From Morella rubra (taxonomy: Eukaryota; Streptophyta; Magnoliopsida; Fagales; Myricaceae): 64,000 nt of DNA. Numbering within the stretch: position 1 is the stretch's first letter; each line of letters begins with the position of its first letter. The position numbers were made by a program, and so were the translations under genes. The notes under the pieces were generated by a model. It ran no database searches. It had not been told where the DNA came from and was given only the letters and a program-made list of their open reading frames with translations. Positions 1 through 16,100 of the stretch are shown here, one piece after another. The stretch spans positions 1,160,378 through 1,224,377 of the forward strand of contig CM025850.1 in assembly GCA_003952965.2 (NCBI GenBank), in the 5' to 3' direction.

Positions 1-4229
<4,229 letters not shown>

Positions 4230-5504
4230 AATCTCAACTGTTGGACGAGGACTTTTCTTTGATGGGCATTTGGGCAATGGGGTTCTGAATGCAGCGAATA
4301 AGTCTATACATAGAATTGGTTTTTAGTCAGATGGAACTTTAGAACCTTTACTTAATAATTATAACGGCTGTTTTGTTCTGAGAGCCTGAACAGTGCTGTA
4401 TTGAGAAACTTTTTAACGTTTAAGCATGTTTAGCCATAACTAGCTTTGAGTTTACTTTATCATGCTGGCCTCTGTTAACTTGTCGAATGGTGTTGTGCAC
4501 TTTGAAAATTTTCTATATCCTTTTACCCTCTATATGGTTGGCCAACAAATTTTTTGGGGATGGTCACTTTTAACTCAAAAAGGTGAAAAAAGATTCAAAC
4601 TATCAATGACCGGCACATTTTAGCCTCAAAATTATTAAATTCATCAACATATTTCAACCGTCAGCTCTTATGAGGATTTGATAGTAAATAGTATAGATTT
4701 TTATTAGGGTTTGTAAAAAAAGTGTTAAAGTTTGTAAAAAAATATTGGAATATGTGAAAAGTTATTAGATTTCAATTTGTGAGTTTGTGAACAAATTTTG
4801 AAAAAAAATTTCACCCGGCATCTTTTTGAGTCTAACAATTTACCGTATGCTATTAGGCTGTGCATTCCCCGTGACTAAATAGGCATTCAATTTTTTTTTT
4901 TTTTTTTAATCATTAGCTAGATGTACTCTGGGGTTGGGGGAAAACAGAAGAGAACCAATTCCTAACTGAAATGCAAAATTGTGCTAACAAAAATTTCCTC
5001 GAGGATGCCTTAATGAAAAATCATGTTCGTGTGGAAACCAAGGAAAGGCATGAGTTTGAGCCTCTTATTGGGACCAAAGCAAGTAAATGACCCTCGCAGA
5101 GTGCACATCCTTAACTGCTCCTGGTACTCGAAGCCTGCCGGTGAATCAGCTTTACGCAATCCCAGTTTTCACTAAACCAAGTTTTCCCTTTAATTTGCAG
5201 AATGGTCAGGCAAATCTTGTAACGCATTTTGCCTCTCAAGGTTCTTTATGGGCTTTGGCGTAAGTTCTCTTTGATTTGCAGGGTTCAACTTTTGTTCCTT
5301 AATTCATGTAGAGGTCAGGTCCACGAATAAAGTTGCACGAGTGTAGGTCAGCCATAACTTTGACTTGTTTATATATCAGCCTCATGCTTGATGATAAACA
5401 CTTCGACGGTAGGAATTTAACATGATTTTATGTATGATTAAAAATCATCAGAAGTAACATGATCTCAAGTATGGGGCAAAACGAAAAAGATCCAAAGCCA
5501 AAGA
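4230..5504. other. Enolase 3' UTR followed by spacer
   Basis: The first 200 or so bases after the enolase stop are probably its 3' UTR. The rest is AT-rich, with oligo-A and oligo-T runs (for example near 4891-4909) and no open frame or RNA gene I can support. Confidence 0.6.
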
Positions 5505-5602
5505 GACTACCGAAGAAAAATTACGGATATGAGAACAAGGAGTTAAAAAAGAAGACTACCGAAGAAAAATTACTGATATGAGAACAAGGAGTTAAAAAAG
5601 AA
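5505..5602. repeat. Two-copy tandem repeat, 49-bp period
   Basis: Two nearly identical units begin at 5505 and 5554, differing by about one base (G versus T in the ATTAC-GATAT part). Each unit ends in an A6 run (5545-5550 and 5594-5599). On the - strand these are T6 runs just downstream of the tRNA gene, so the second unit supplies the likely Pol III terminator and the first a back-up. Confidence 0.9.
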
Positions 5603-5612
5603 GAAGGAAATC

Positions 5613-5695
5613 TGCAGGCTGTGGGGTTCGAACCCACGCGCACTTATGTGCAGCAGATCTTAAGTCTGCCCCCTTAACCACTCGGGCAAACCTGC
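5613..5695 (-). tRNA. trnL-UAA (nuclear): tRNA-Leu (anticodon UAA)
   Basis: Read on the - strand, the sequence folds as a class II tRNA: acceptor stem GCAGGTT pairing with AGCCTGC (one G-T pair) and discriminator A; a D arm with GAGTGGTTAAGG (also the A box); anticodon loop CTTAAGA, giving anticodon UAA; a long variable arm as expected for leucine; and T arm GGGTTCGAACCCC (also the B box). No intron is seen, and CCA is not encoded. A T6 run, a Pol III stop signal, lies about 14 bases after the 3' end. The nuclear context and missing CCA argue against a recent organelle insertion. Confidence 0.95.
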
Positions 5696-5921
5696 TCTGC
5701 ATGTAGTGGGTTTAGAAATTCAATATATGTCATCAAAAGTATATTAAAGAATAAAGAATAGAAAGAGCAGAGCGGAATTCGTCATTTACCTAAAAGAAAT
5801 ATAAAACCCTAGATCGATCAGAATCGAGAGAGGGATACGAAAACAAAGAGAGGTAGAGCTGATTTTTTTTCTTCTTCTTCTTAATTAGAAGGAAATCAGT
5901 ACAGCAACCTGAGCAGTGAGA

Positions 5922-6429
5922 ATGGCGGAACATTTGGCGTCTATATTCGGGACAGAGAAGGATAGGGTGAACTGCCCCTTCTACTTCAAGATCGGGGCTT
6001 GCAGGCATGGTGACCGGTGCTCGAGGCTCCACACGAAGCCCACCATCAGCCCCACACTCTGCCTCTCCAACATGTACCAGCGCCCCGACATGCTGACCAA
6101 CCCTGCCCCACAAGCTCAGCCCAACCCCAACCTCGACCCCGCCCACATCCAGGAGCACTTCGAGGATTTCTACCAGGACCTCTTCGAAGAGCTCTCCAAG
6201 TACGGCCACATCGAGAGCTTGAACATCTGCGATAATTTGGCCGATCACATGGCAAGCATCTATCTGTCCGTTTCTTTTTCTTTTTCTTTAGATAAAAGAA
6301 AAGAAAATTATCCCATTTTCAAAAAAACAAATTTTGTTTGTAAGCAGGTGGGTAATGTGTACGTTCAGTTTAGAGAGGAAGAAGACGCCGCGAATGCGCT
6401 TCGGAACCTGACTGGAAGGTTTTACTCAG
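5922..6429 (+). CDS. U2AF35: U2AF small subunit (U2AF35) splicing factor, 5' part only
   Basis: U2AF35 recognises the AG of the 3' splice site as partner of U2AF65. The ATG at 5922 gives [10 protein letters not shown], the usual plant U2AF35 start. Exon 1 (5922-6251, 110 codons) holds the first CCCH zinc finger, spaced C-x8-C-x5-C-x3-H (residues about 18-37), then the start of the U2AF-homology RRM ([18 protein letters not shown]). Exon 2 (6348-6429) continues with [28 protein letters not shown]. The next expected stretch (RPIIVDFSPV, the second CCCH finger and the RS-rich tail) was not found anywhere before 12 kb. The intron after 6251 uses a GC donor (ATG|GCAAGC) and ends at TAAGCAG. The coding part is GC-rich compared with its flanks. 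Either the gene is 3'-truncated or the assembly lost its end; a very long intron is a third possibility. Confidence 0.93.
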
Positions 6430-7449
6430 GTTTTTTTATTCTCTAAGCTCTTATGAAATAGATTATGCGTTAACTAGTTTGGGCACATATTGCTAGATTC
6501 GATACAACTAGACTGTTCAAGTAGTTAGCAGTTGGGTGATGGTTGTATTTTGTACTTTATGTTGATTTCTGGAAAAATTTCCAATTTATGAACTTTACTC
6601 ATAGCCGCTAAATATGAATTGAGACGGAAGCTTTATAGAGCCTTTTTTTACAGATCACGATCTTCTTAGTGATATGTGGGACATCTTTATAAGTTGTCCA
6701 AGTTGCCAAGAAATAGTTCCTTTGTGCAAGTAAGAGACCAATGTATTTTCATGGGTCGCCCTTTTTCATGGTATAATTGATCGGATTTTCAAGAGTGTAG
6801 TGTCATTCTATGGTACTTGATAATGATTTGCTTCAAAACATGTGATGTATCTCAATATAGGTCTCTCTGTGCTTTTGTTTTGGGTATGTTTTTGGTTTGT
6901 TGATACCTGAAATTCCTCAATTTCGTGTTACAAAGTTAGGGTTCAAGCAGAAGTTATGTTGGTGCCTAAAGATCAGAAAAATTTGTAGGATGATGTGAGA
7001 GAAACAAAAGGTGCGAAGAGAAAAAGGGTGGGTAGGAGTGAAAAAAGAGATGGAAATATATTTCTATGAGATATACAGAAAGAGTAAACGTTCTGAGGTG
7101 GCATTTTGATTTGGATTCAAGGCAATTCTGAAAAGCCTTGCAAGTAGTGTTTTCTAAAGTCAAGTTAGATGAAAAAGAGAAGGGGTAGTTGATGACACTG
7201 GCATTTGCCTCAGTTTCAGGAATTTTATTCTGTTTTATTGGAATACCTAAAATTTCAACTCTTTGTGTTGACTGTTGAGTAGCTGTGATTGTTGAAGGCC
7301 AAAAGGTGAGAAGTGGTAATCTAAGCAACTATTATGTAGGAAGAATTATTTGTGATCTTTTGTGCACAAAGATATACATTCTTGGTCACAGGAGCGGCAT
7401 GTAGATTTAGTTCTCTCTTGGCATTTGCACTACTAATACCTCCCCATCT
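6430..7449. other. Non-coding stretch after U2AF35
   Basis: Begins as the presumed second intron of U2AF35 (donor GTTTTT at 6430). I looked for the missing second zinc finger and RS domain here and saw neither. Open frames in the stretch are short and show no family resemblance. Confidence 0.55.
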
Positions 7450-8383
7450 TTCTGCGGGGCTTCCAGTGCTTGGCTTTTCTGATTGTAGGGTTGTCGAAGT
7501 ATTGCTGGATAATCCTGGAGTTATGTACCTCATGAATATATGGTCAAGATATGTATCGTAGAGGACAGGATCGAGTTATATATGACCTTTTAGTCACCTG
7601 TAATTCGTGAAGCTACATGTTTGCTTTTCGGAAAATGTATATCGAGGTGTTGAACCCATCCAAAAGAACGTGAGTCCTTTTTTAGTTTAAGTATTTTAGC
7701 TTCCAAGTTAATTGGCTTTGCTTTTGTGTAATTAACTGATCTCAATATTAATATAAGCTTTGGAGCTGAGGAGGATGGCTGGAAGAACTGCGATAGAAGA
7801 GCCGCAGTCGGCAGATAGTTTGAATTTGAGATATAATTATGAGGAGCATCCACGTGGGTGGTTAGGTAAGAATTTTTTGGTCGTGACCACTCGTAGAACT
7901 ACATGATGACAGCTTGGTGTTCCACTACCATTAAGATCCTCGAGGCCTAAGCTGCTCATAGTCTGGACCTTCGTAGAACAAAAAAGTTGTACGATCTATG
8001 TCCGGGTAGTTAGGCGGAAGAAAGTCCGGATCAGGGAACCAGCAGTCCCTGACTTTAAGGAGGCAAGATTTCCTGGAATAGTGGGATTCGAGAGTGGTTT
8101 AAGTATCTGAGTTGTGTTTTCTACATTGATAGGGATTTAAGAAAACTTTGCACAATTCCATCAGCTTGATAGGTAAGTGACTCCCTTGATCTTACCAGCA
8201 AGGGTCAAGCTAAATGGCACATACAATAACTAGGCCAGTATTTCCCTCGTAAGTTTTAAAGGTAGCAATCAAACACCCAAATACTTTTACTGAAGGAACT
8301 ACATAAAACCAGAATTTAGTTTTGGGAGAAAATTGCTACCCGTCTGTACCACTGACAAAGGCTTCTGGTAAATGTCCAGGTTC
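7450..8383. repeat. Direct duplication, copy 1
   Basis: From TTCTGCGGGGC near 7454 to about 8383 this stretch recurs at 8918-9823, an offset of about 1.45 kb. Shared landmarks include GTCAAGATATGTATCG, CGATCTATGTCCGG and AGGCTTCTGGTAAATGTCC. The copies differ mainly by small insertions and deletions, less by substitutions. No protein is encoded that I can recognise. About 530 bases between the copies (8384-8917) are T-rich and contain nothing I can name. Confidence 0.85.
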
Positions 8384-8917
8384 TGGAGTGCAGGTTCTCT
8401 GTCAAAATTCTTTTTCTTAATTTTTTTTCTCCCCCTTCTATAATGAAAAGCAAAAAGAATTGAATAGGTAGAAAAATTATATAACAGCAAATCTTGGTGC
8501 TGGTATTCATGTATTACGCTTTAAATTCACTTCCAATCTTAATCAGGTAACTGCATTCATTTTTCTTGTAGCTAGTTTCTTTTTGTGTTTCATCAGTTGA
8601 AAATCACTCTTATGGATACTGGTGTTGTTTCCACGTGGTTTACCCTCAGGTTTCTGATTCCTTGAAAAATCATTAGCATCCCACCAGTATTTTCTTTTTG
8701 TATTTCTTTATGCTCTTAAACCCCCTAGGTCCATGCCAACAGAAAAACAAATGGGAATTGAGGTATTAAATTCTCATACACCCCAGTTTTCCTGTGAAAG
8801 TTGTGATCTCACCTAGTGTACAAGTTTTGCAGGTACAGGTGTTCCTGCTTCCCAGGATCATGCCTCACCTTTCTTAGGCAGCTTACAATGATATTTGTAT
8901 ACAGGTTGGCTGCCATT

Positions 8918-9823
8918 TTCTGCGGGGCATTTGTGCAGGATCTGATGTGTATGTTGTCGAAGCATTGCTGGATCTCCTGGAGCTTTGTACCTGAAAATGA
9001 ATATATGGTCAAGATATGTATCGTAGAGGACAGATCGAGTTATATATGACCTTTTAGACAGCTGTAATTTGAATTTAATGGTTTGCTTTTCGGATTATAT
9101 TGTTGAACCCATCCAATGAACGTTCCTTTGTTTAGTTTTAGTACTTTGTTGTTAATTGGATTTTGTTTGTGTAATTACCTCTGATCTATATTAAGATAGC
9201 TTTGGAGGATGAGATGGCTGGCTAGCTAAGCTGCGATAGAAGAGAACCACCAATCGGCAGATAGTTTGAATTTGAGCATATAATTGATGATAGAAAATCC
9301 TTACATGGGATGGATAGGATAAGAATTTTTTGGTTGACCACTCGTCACTACATTTTGTTCAGCTTGGTGTTTTCACTTGCCCTTAAGATCCTCGAACCTA
9401 AGCTGCTCATAGTCTGGACCTTCGAATAAACAAAAAATGTTGTACGATCTATGTCCGGTTGTAGTTAGGCGGAAGAAAGCCCGATCTAACCAGACTCCCT
9501 CTACTTTAAAGGCAACATTTCCTGTTCGATAGTGGGATTCGAGAGTGGCTTTGGTATCTGCGGTTGTGTTTTCTACTTTGATTAGGGATTTAAGAAAACT
9601 TTTAACTTAATTCCATCAGCTTGCTAGGTAAGCGAACTCCCTTGATCTTACCATCAAGGGTCAAGCTAAATGCACATACAATAGGTAGTATTTCCCATCG
9701 TAAGTTTTAAAGGTAGCAATCAAACACCCAAATACTTTTACTGAAGGAACTACGTAAAACCAGACAAGTAGTTTTGGAGAACATTGCTACCCGTCTGTAC
9801 CAACTGACAAAGGCTTCTGGTAA
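8918..9823. repeat. Direct duplication, copy 2
   Basis: Second copy of the 7450-8383 unit. It ends just before the last recognisable part of the HD2 gene, where that gene's missing 3' exons would be expected on the - strand, so the duplication boundary and the loss of the HD2 tail coincide. Confidence 0.85.
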
Positions 9824-10069
9824 ATGTCCAAAGGTCTAAAGCTCGAAGGCCAAACGTGACCACGATATTCAGCCACAGAACCAAGCTCATCAACCTGAAG
9901 AGTATCTTTTAGGCTGAATACAGAACCATTTTCCACAATACTAAATGAAGTCTCAAATTATAAATGTTCATTAATCTGCATCAGTTTCCTTCACCTCTAT
10001 CATAGGCTATTTAGAAAGGAGGAACACATACGCCTATCAAATATATTAGAATATGTTAGCTTCACTTAC

Positions 10070-12001
10070 AGCATCTTCATTGGATGCCTCAGACAAATCC
10101 TCATCAGAAGACGTATCCTGGTCCACATCTTCATCAGTATCCTCAACTTTGTTTGGTTCCACAATCCTCACCTGCTTAGCTGCAGTACCATGAGGCTTTG
10201 CAGCTTGTTTAACTTGTGACTTCCCTGCAGCAGAAAGAACAAAAAGATAAGATGCCATAGGAGCCTTTTTTTTGGTTTAAATGAAAAAAAAGAGCACCAT
10301 TGTCCCTACCAACATGACGTGGAACGACTGGAAAGTTTTCCTCTGTATCAAAATAAGTATCAGATTCTGAGTAACAAGCTCGTATAGACAGAGATGATGG
10401 GATGAAGTTAAATTTAAAGTGACACCAAAATACTCAGACAGTGACTCACCAGAAGACTCATCCGTGATGATAATACAAACAGTAGTCAAGGACATTACAT
10501 ATAGTAACGTGATAAACCAAGCAGTTAAACCAGCTAAATATTTTGGGAATACAGAGATTGAAGGACACATTTAAAGAGATAAGAATGTACAGGATATTCT
10601 TCGAGTGCATAAGCTCTATATCCGGTGAAGTAGACACTCCCATTTTTCCAGTTATGAGACAACTCGAATTTCTTTTCAAACACTAGATCAAAAGATATCT
10701 GGGGGAATTTCTCAGAAGACAGTGTCCCAAGAGCAAGATTTTGCTCATCAACTTTAACAAATAAGCAGATTCTTTCAATTACTTTATCCTTCTTGACCTC
10801 TCCCATACAAGCCTGCAGTTTGGTGATCCTTTAGATGCTACATAAGAAACCCCGCTGATGCAAAAGGAAAAGTAGATTGAACTTATAGATTCCAATTGTA
10901 ACCTGTGAAAGATGCAATACCACCCCATGACCAGGATCCACCTCAAGCGACTCTCCACTTTTGACCTCAGCACCTATACAAGGGAGCAACAGTTACAGTG
11001 GCCAAAACACATATAATGGCTTATGCAGAACAAAGGTAGCCAAAGCCACTGTTGGATAGTCATACAGGACGAAAGTAAAATGGGGCCCACATGACATCAC
11101 CCTTGCAAGAGCATAGAAACATGGGAACAAGTAGACAAACTAGAGACAAAAACACTTGCTAAAATTAACTTCAAAAAGTAATAAACCTGTTCAACTAAAT
11201 GATGCTGACCTATGGTTAAACAGAAATTATTAGTTGCAGAGTTTAATCCAGCTAATAGCACCTAATTAAACCACAAAAGTGATTCACTGATTCTTTAAAA
11301 TGAAGCAGGTTAATTCATGAAGAAGATACAAGAAACATTGGAAAACTTCTGCAGTCTTTTAATAATTACCAGCAATTTCGTAAAATGGAAATGACCATAG
11401 AAAACTGAGCTTTGATTTGGCATGGAACCACCACAATACAGGCTAGGACATAATTTCACCTAATCTGCATCATTTCCTTCACCTCTACATACAGAAAGAG
11501 AACAGCACGTTTCAGATTAGAATAGTTTAGCTTCACTTGATTTCGAGCCAGCAAACATCAGGGAAGACTAGCTATACATGACATCAAAAATGGTTCCACA
11601 ACACCTGGGATTAACAAGTGTCCCAGTTTAGGAAGTCAAAGGAAAAGCACAAAAATGCAAAACATAACCACCAGTTTTTTTTCGGAGAAGATTCGGTAAA
11701 ACGAAAGAAAAACGAAACTGGAGCCAGCCAAAGACTAGCGACAGACAGCCTATACAAGTAGATCATCTCCTCTCTCAAGCAGCAAGTTCAGGACGAACTG
11801 TTCAATGCTAAAATTCCCGTACCACTTCCAAGCAACTTTTTCGGCATCCAAACGGCAAAAGAAATTCCAAGATCGAAAGAAATAACATCGCATGGCATTA
11901 ACCGAAACGATAAGTAGCGAAGAATCGTAACACGAAACCCTAACTAACAACGCAACGGTAGAAAATAACGAGAGATTACCCCAAAACTCCATTTGCGACA
12001 T
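10070..12001 (-). CDS. HDT: HD2-type histone deacetylase (plant nucleoplasmin-fold HDT), 3' end missing
   Basis: HD2/HDT proteins are plant-specific nucleolar chromatin proteins with an N-terminal nucleoplasmin-like core and acidic centre, linked to histone deacetylation and rRNA gene silencing. Exon 1 (12001-11980) encodes MSQMEFWG; the conserved MEFWG normally starts the protein, so translation could instead begin at the second ATG. Exon 2 (10973-10903) encodes AEVKSGESLEVDPGHGVVLHLSQ, in pieces matching the family. Exon 3 (10812 to about 10591) carries CLFVKVDEQNLALGTLS, FPQISFDLVF and FELSHNWKNGSVYFTGY, hallmarks of the core. A likely exon near 10365-10311 (SESDTYFDTEENFPVVP) and one at 10224-10070 (KVEDTDEDVDQDTSSDEDLSE) supply the acidic region. 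The basic tail and C2H2 finger typical of many members are not found; the sequence to the left is the 7.4-9.8 kb duplication. Exons between 10591 and 10311 are uncertain. Confidence 0.9.
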
Positions 12002-12093
12002 TGTTGAAAGCAAGTGGCAGCAGAGCAGAGGTGTGGATTTTCTAGAAGCTCTAGAGGAAGCAAATAGAATTGGCTCCGGTTCTGTGAGGGCTG

Positions 12094-12113
12094 TTATATA
12101 TATATTATTATAT
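12094..12113 (-). promoter_or_regulatory. TATA-like element of the HD2 gene
   Basis: A run of alternating T and A about 95-110 bases upstream of the HD2 start codon on the - strand, followed by a CT/GA-rich leader. Position and composition fit a TATA box; nothing else supports it. Confidence 0.4.
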
Positions 12114-12329
12114 CAGAAGGCGTGGCCCGAAGCTCTGGTTCTCTGTTACGCGCGCACTGCCGTGAGATGAGCCAATCCATTCGTACTATGGTACGGTAGG
12201 CTATAAAAGGGTAATATGGGCAGACAGTTATGGAAACAATTCAGATATGATAAAGATCATATCTCTCGTTTATCCCGTAATATACAAATCAGGATAAAGA
12301 TGTTACTTCTTTACATTTGTCTAATATTG

Positions 12330-12890
12330 GTTTTCAATTTTTTTTTCTTTTTTACGGACAATATTGGATGTCAAAATTTGAATCATCCAATTTCTATACA
12401 AAATTATAGAATATCACATGACTACATAAAAATGAAATGCCATTTTTAAAGTTGGATTAAAGTTTCTTCCTCAAAATTTTTTATTATTTGAATTATATTT
12501 TATAATAAATCTCATAAATAGTAAGATTTGAAAATCACACGTGCTATTTTGGGTAGAAGATTGAGGAGTATACATTGTTATATTGTATATAAATTGATTT
12601 TCAATTTTTTTTTCTTTTTTACAAACAATATTAGATGTCAAAATTTGAATCGTCCAATTTGTATACAAAATTATAGAATATCACGTGACTACATAAAAAT
12701 GAAATGTGATTTTTTTAAAGTTAGATCAAGTTATTTTAAGTAGAATTTGTTTTTCAAAATCTTTCGTAGAGAAGATTTTTATTATTTAAATTATATTTTA
12801 TAACAGATCATAAGTAGTAAGATTTGAAAATCACACTTGGGTAGAAGATTGAGGAGTATATATTGCTATTTTGTATATAAACTATACAAT
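12330..12890. repeat. AT-rich tandem repeat, about two units
   Basis: Two diverged units, period roughly 267-298 bases. Shared landmarks: AATATT(G/A)GATGTCAAAATTTG at about 12360 and 12627, ATAGAATATCAC(A/G)TGACTAC at about 12409 and 12672, and GTAGAAGATTGAGGAGTATA at about 12555 and 12841. It lies between the divergent HD2 and sterol reductase genes. No coding potential. Confidence 0.8.
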
Positions 12891-13198
12891 TATAAATAAT
12901 GTTCATTTTTTCGTTTTCTATGATAAGGGTTGTGAATAACATTTGCTTCTTCTTTTTTTGATTATGAAAAAACCCAATTAAAAGACGCTGAAGAAGACTG
13001 GCCAGTCATCCGGTCAGGTCATACCCTGCCCTTTATGGCTCGTTGTTTTTAAGTCTAGACGAATTCTTGCTCGGCAACTAAAGAGTCATTTGAAGTTCAC
13101 TGGAGTCAAAGCTCAGAGACTGACTTTACAGCGCACGGCTTTGAGAAGGCTCAGTAAGCGTTGCTATTCCCGCAGAGGAAAATCAACAAACACGGAAC

Positions 13199-16100
13199 AT
13201 GGATCTGGGTTTTCTTCTCCACGCTCTAATTCCCTCGCGGGCCTCAGTGAGTACCCGGACTTCGAATCAATCCCCACAGATTCCTAAAATCCCACGGGTG
13301 TTCCATTAATTGTCTGACATTTTACTTCAATGTTTGGGGCAATAGGTTGCTATCTTAGCTACATTCTTTACGTACTTGGCCATTGTTGGATCTACACTAC
13401 CTGGAAAAGTTGTTTCCGGTGTGATCTTACAGGACGGTGGCCGTCTTCAATATGGATGGTCTGGGTTTTCTTGTATATAGTTCCACGCTCCTAATTCCCT
13501 CGCGGGCCTCCGTTGGACTTCGAAGTTCAATCCCCACAGATTCCTAAAATTTTTCACGGGCTTTCTTTTTCGTTTCCTTGATAAAGGTTTGCTATCACTG
13601 CTTGTGCTGGTTGGGCTACTTGGGACTGGTGCAAAGATGAATTACGTATCACCCACTGTACTTCACTCTTCCGATTGGTTTTCCAATTTTCTTTTCTTTT
13701 TCTTTGCGGCTTGTTGCAAATGTATTCACAGGTGTTCCAGGATTGATTCTTGATTCTTAATAAGCTCTGGAACATGCAGTTGAATTACTAAGCTTCCTCT
13801 AATGGGCAGAAATCCCTATTATGTGGTTATATAAGAAATAGTTGAGGATCTCTGAAATTACTGCTACTTGGCCATTGTTGGATCTACACTACCTGGAAAA
13901 GAAAATTCGGTGTGATCTAAAACAGGACCTGCCGTCTTCAATATCAGCTGCAATGGTCTGTGTTTGTATACATTTGTATATAGTTCAGCGTCCTCACATT
14001 TTGTTTCCGTTTGAGAATATGAAGAGCAACACGGTCATGTTTATTGTTTTTTTCTGGGCTTTCTTTTTCGTTTCCTTGATAAAGGTTTGCTGTCATTTCA
14101 CTGCTTGTGCTTCTTGGTTGAACTAATGCATATATAGACCTATTGCCCTCGTGGATGTAACATTACGACAATGTTTGCAGGTGATATCAGACAGAGGGCT
14201 TGAGCTGCTATCAGCAACTTTTGTGTTCAGTTTTCTTGTAAGATTAAATTTAGATTTTTTTTTCTATCCCATACTTGTCATGACTAATTCACTGCCAGCT
14301 TCATGCGATTGGTTTTCCAATTTTCTTTTCTTTTTCTTTGCGGCTTGTTGCAAATGTATTCACAGGTGTTCCAGGATTGATTCTTGATTCTTGAATAAGC
14401 TCTGGAACATGCAGTTGAATTACTAAGCTTCCTCTAATGGGCAGAAATCCCTATTATGTAAGGTTATATAAGAAATAAGTTGAGGATCTCGAAATGAAAT
14501 GAAATTACTGCTACCACAGAACACAAAAAGAAAGAAAACGCTTTATTGATGTTGTATGGCACTGATATGAAACCATTCTTGACGCTAAAATCCTGCTGAA
14601 AGAATCACAGGCTCCATCATTTGCATCTTGGGCATATCCTACTTCTAAATGACTACGAGCTTTTCAAAGCAGTCATATGTATTTTCATTTGCATCAGGAA
14701 TATGTTGCTTGCTCCGGAGTCATTTGATCAATTCCATGTGAGAAAACCGCTGTCGACATGTCATTTGGAACTTTATGTGGGTTTTGTTTCAGTTTTTTTC
14801 TTCTTCCCTGGTGCCTGTAAACATATATGGGGATTGAACTAATGCATATATAGACCTATTGCCCTCGTGGATGTAACATTACGACAATGTTTGCAGGTGA
14901 TATCAGACAGAGGGCTTGAGCTGCTATCAGCAACTTTTGTGTTCAGTTTTCTTGTAAGATTAAATTTAGATTTTTTTTTCTATCAGTGGTTAAATCTATA
15001 ATGAAAGAAGTTAAAATTTCATAGTTCGGTTTCTTCACGATATTCTCACTTGCAGACTAATTTACTACTGCCAGCAATATTGCATGCATGTATATCATTC
15101 TTCTTATTAGTCATAGATTTGTCTTTCTTTCTAATCAGTTCATGTATGTGATCTATTTTCTCCTCTTCTTTTTTAATTTAATTTAATTTTTTATGTTAGG
15201 TGACCCTGGTACTCTATGCTGCTGGTTGCAAGTCAAGCAATCAGGGTTCTTCACTGAAACCTCATCTCACTGGGAACCTAATACATGACTGGTACTTTTG
15301 CAGCCACTTATATCTTATTCCCATTGCTATTCATTGCATAGAAATATTGACAGACATCTGAGGAGCTCCTTGCACAGGAAACAGATTCTGGGTTTCTAAT
15401 TTATACAAATATTTTCAGGCCATCTTTTTAGATTGCTCTTACCTGCAGTGAAGAAAAAAGTTATCTCCATTTCTCTCAGTTGAAAAAGGCTACATATTTG
15501 GCTATCGTCTTGAGCTATTATATTAATATTGATATTCTTCCATGCCATTGAATAGGTGGTTTGGAATTCAGCTGAATCCTCATGTAATGGGCATTGACCT
15601 CAAGTATGTGTTCCATTTCTCATCCTTTTCTGGGGAACTTCTCCTGTGGATAATAAGAATCATACTGTCTAACTATAAGTTTGAATTTAGTAAGACTTCT
15701 ATGCCCCATGCGCAATGATTCTGTCTTTCCTGTGCACTCAAGGATTGGGTCTCTTCTCATTTCTTTTTGACATGTTACTTCATGATTCCTGATTGGTTCA
15801 AAGTGACATTACAATTTAGTCCCCTTGTTAACATCATGAGTAGGATAGCTTTATTATCTGATATTATAATGACTGCTCACTGTAACATTGTAAGAGTCCT
15901 GGGGGATTTGATGATATAATCTAATCTAGTTTTCTTGAAATGATGGATTCTTCTGTAGATTTTTCTTTGTTAGAGCTGGAATGATGGGGTGGCTTCTTAT
16001 CAACCTATCAGTTCTGGCAAGAAGTATACAAGATGCCACCATGAGCCGATCAATGATTCTCTACCAGCTTTTCTGTGCGGTAATCTGGTGATGCTAAGTA

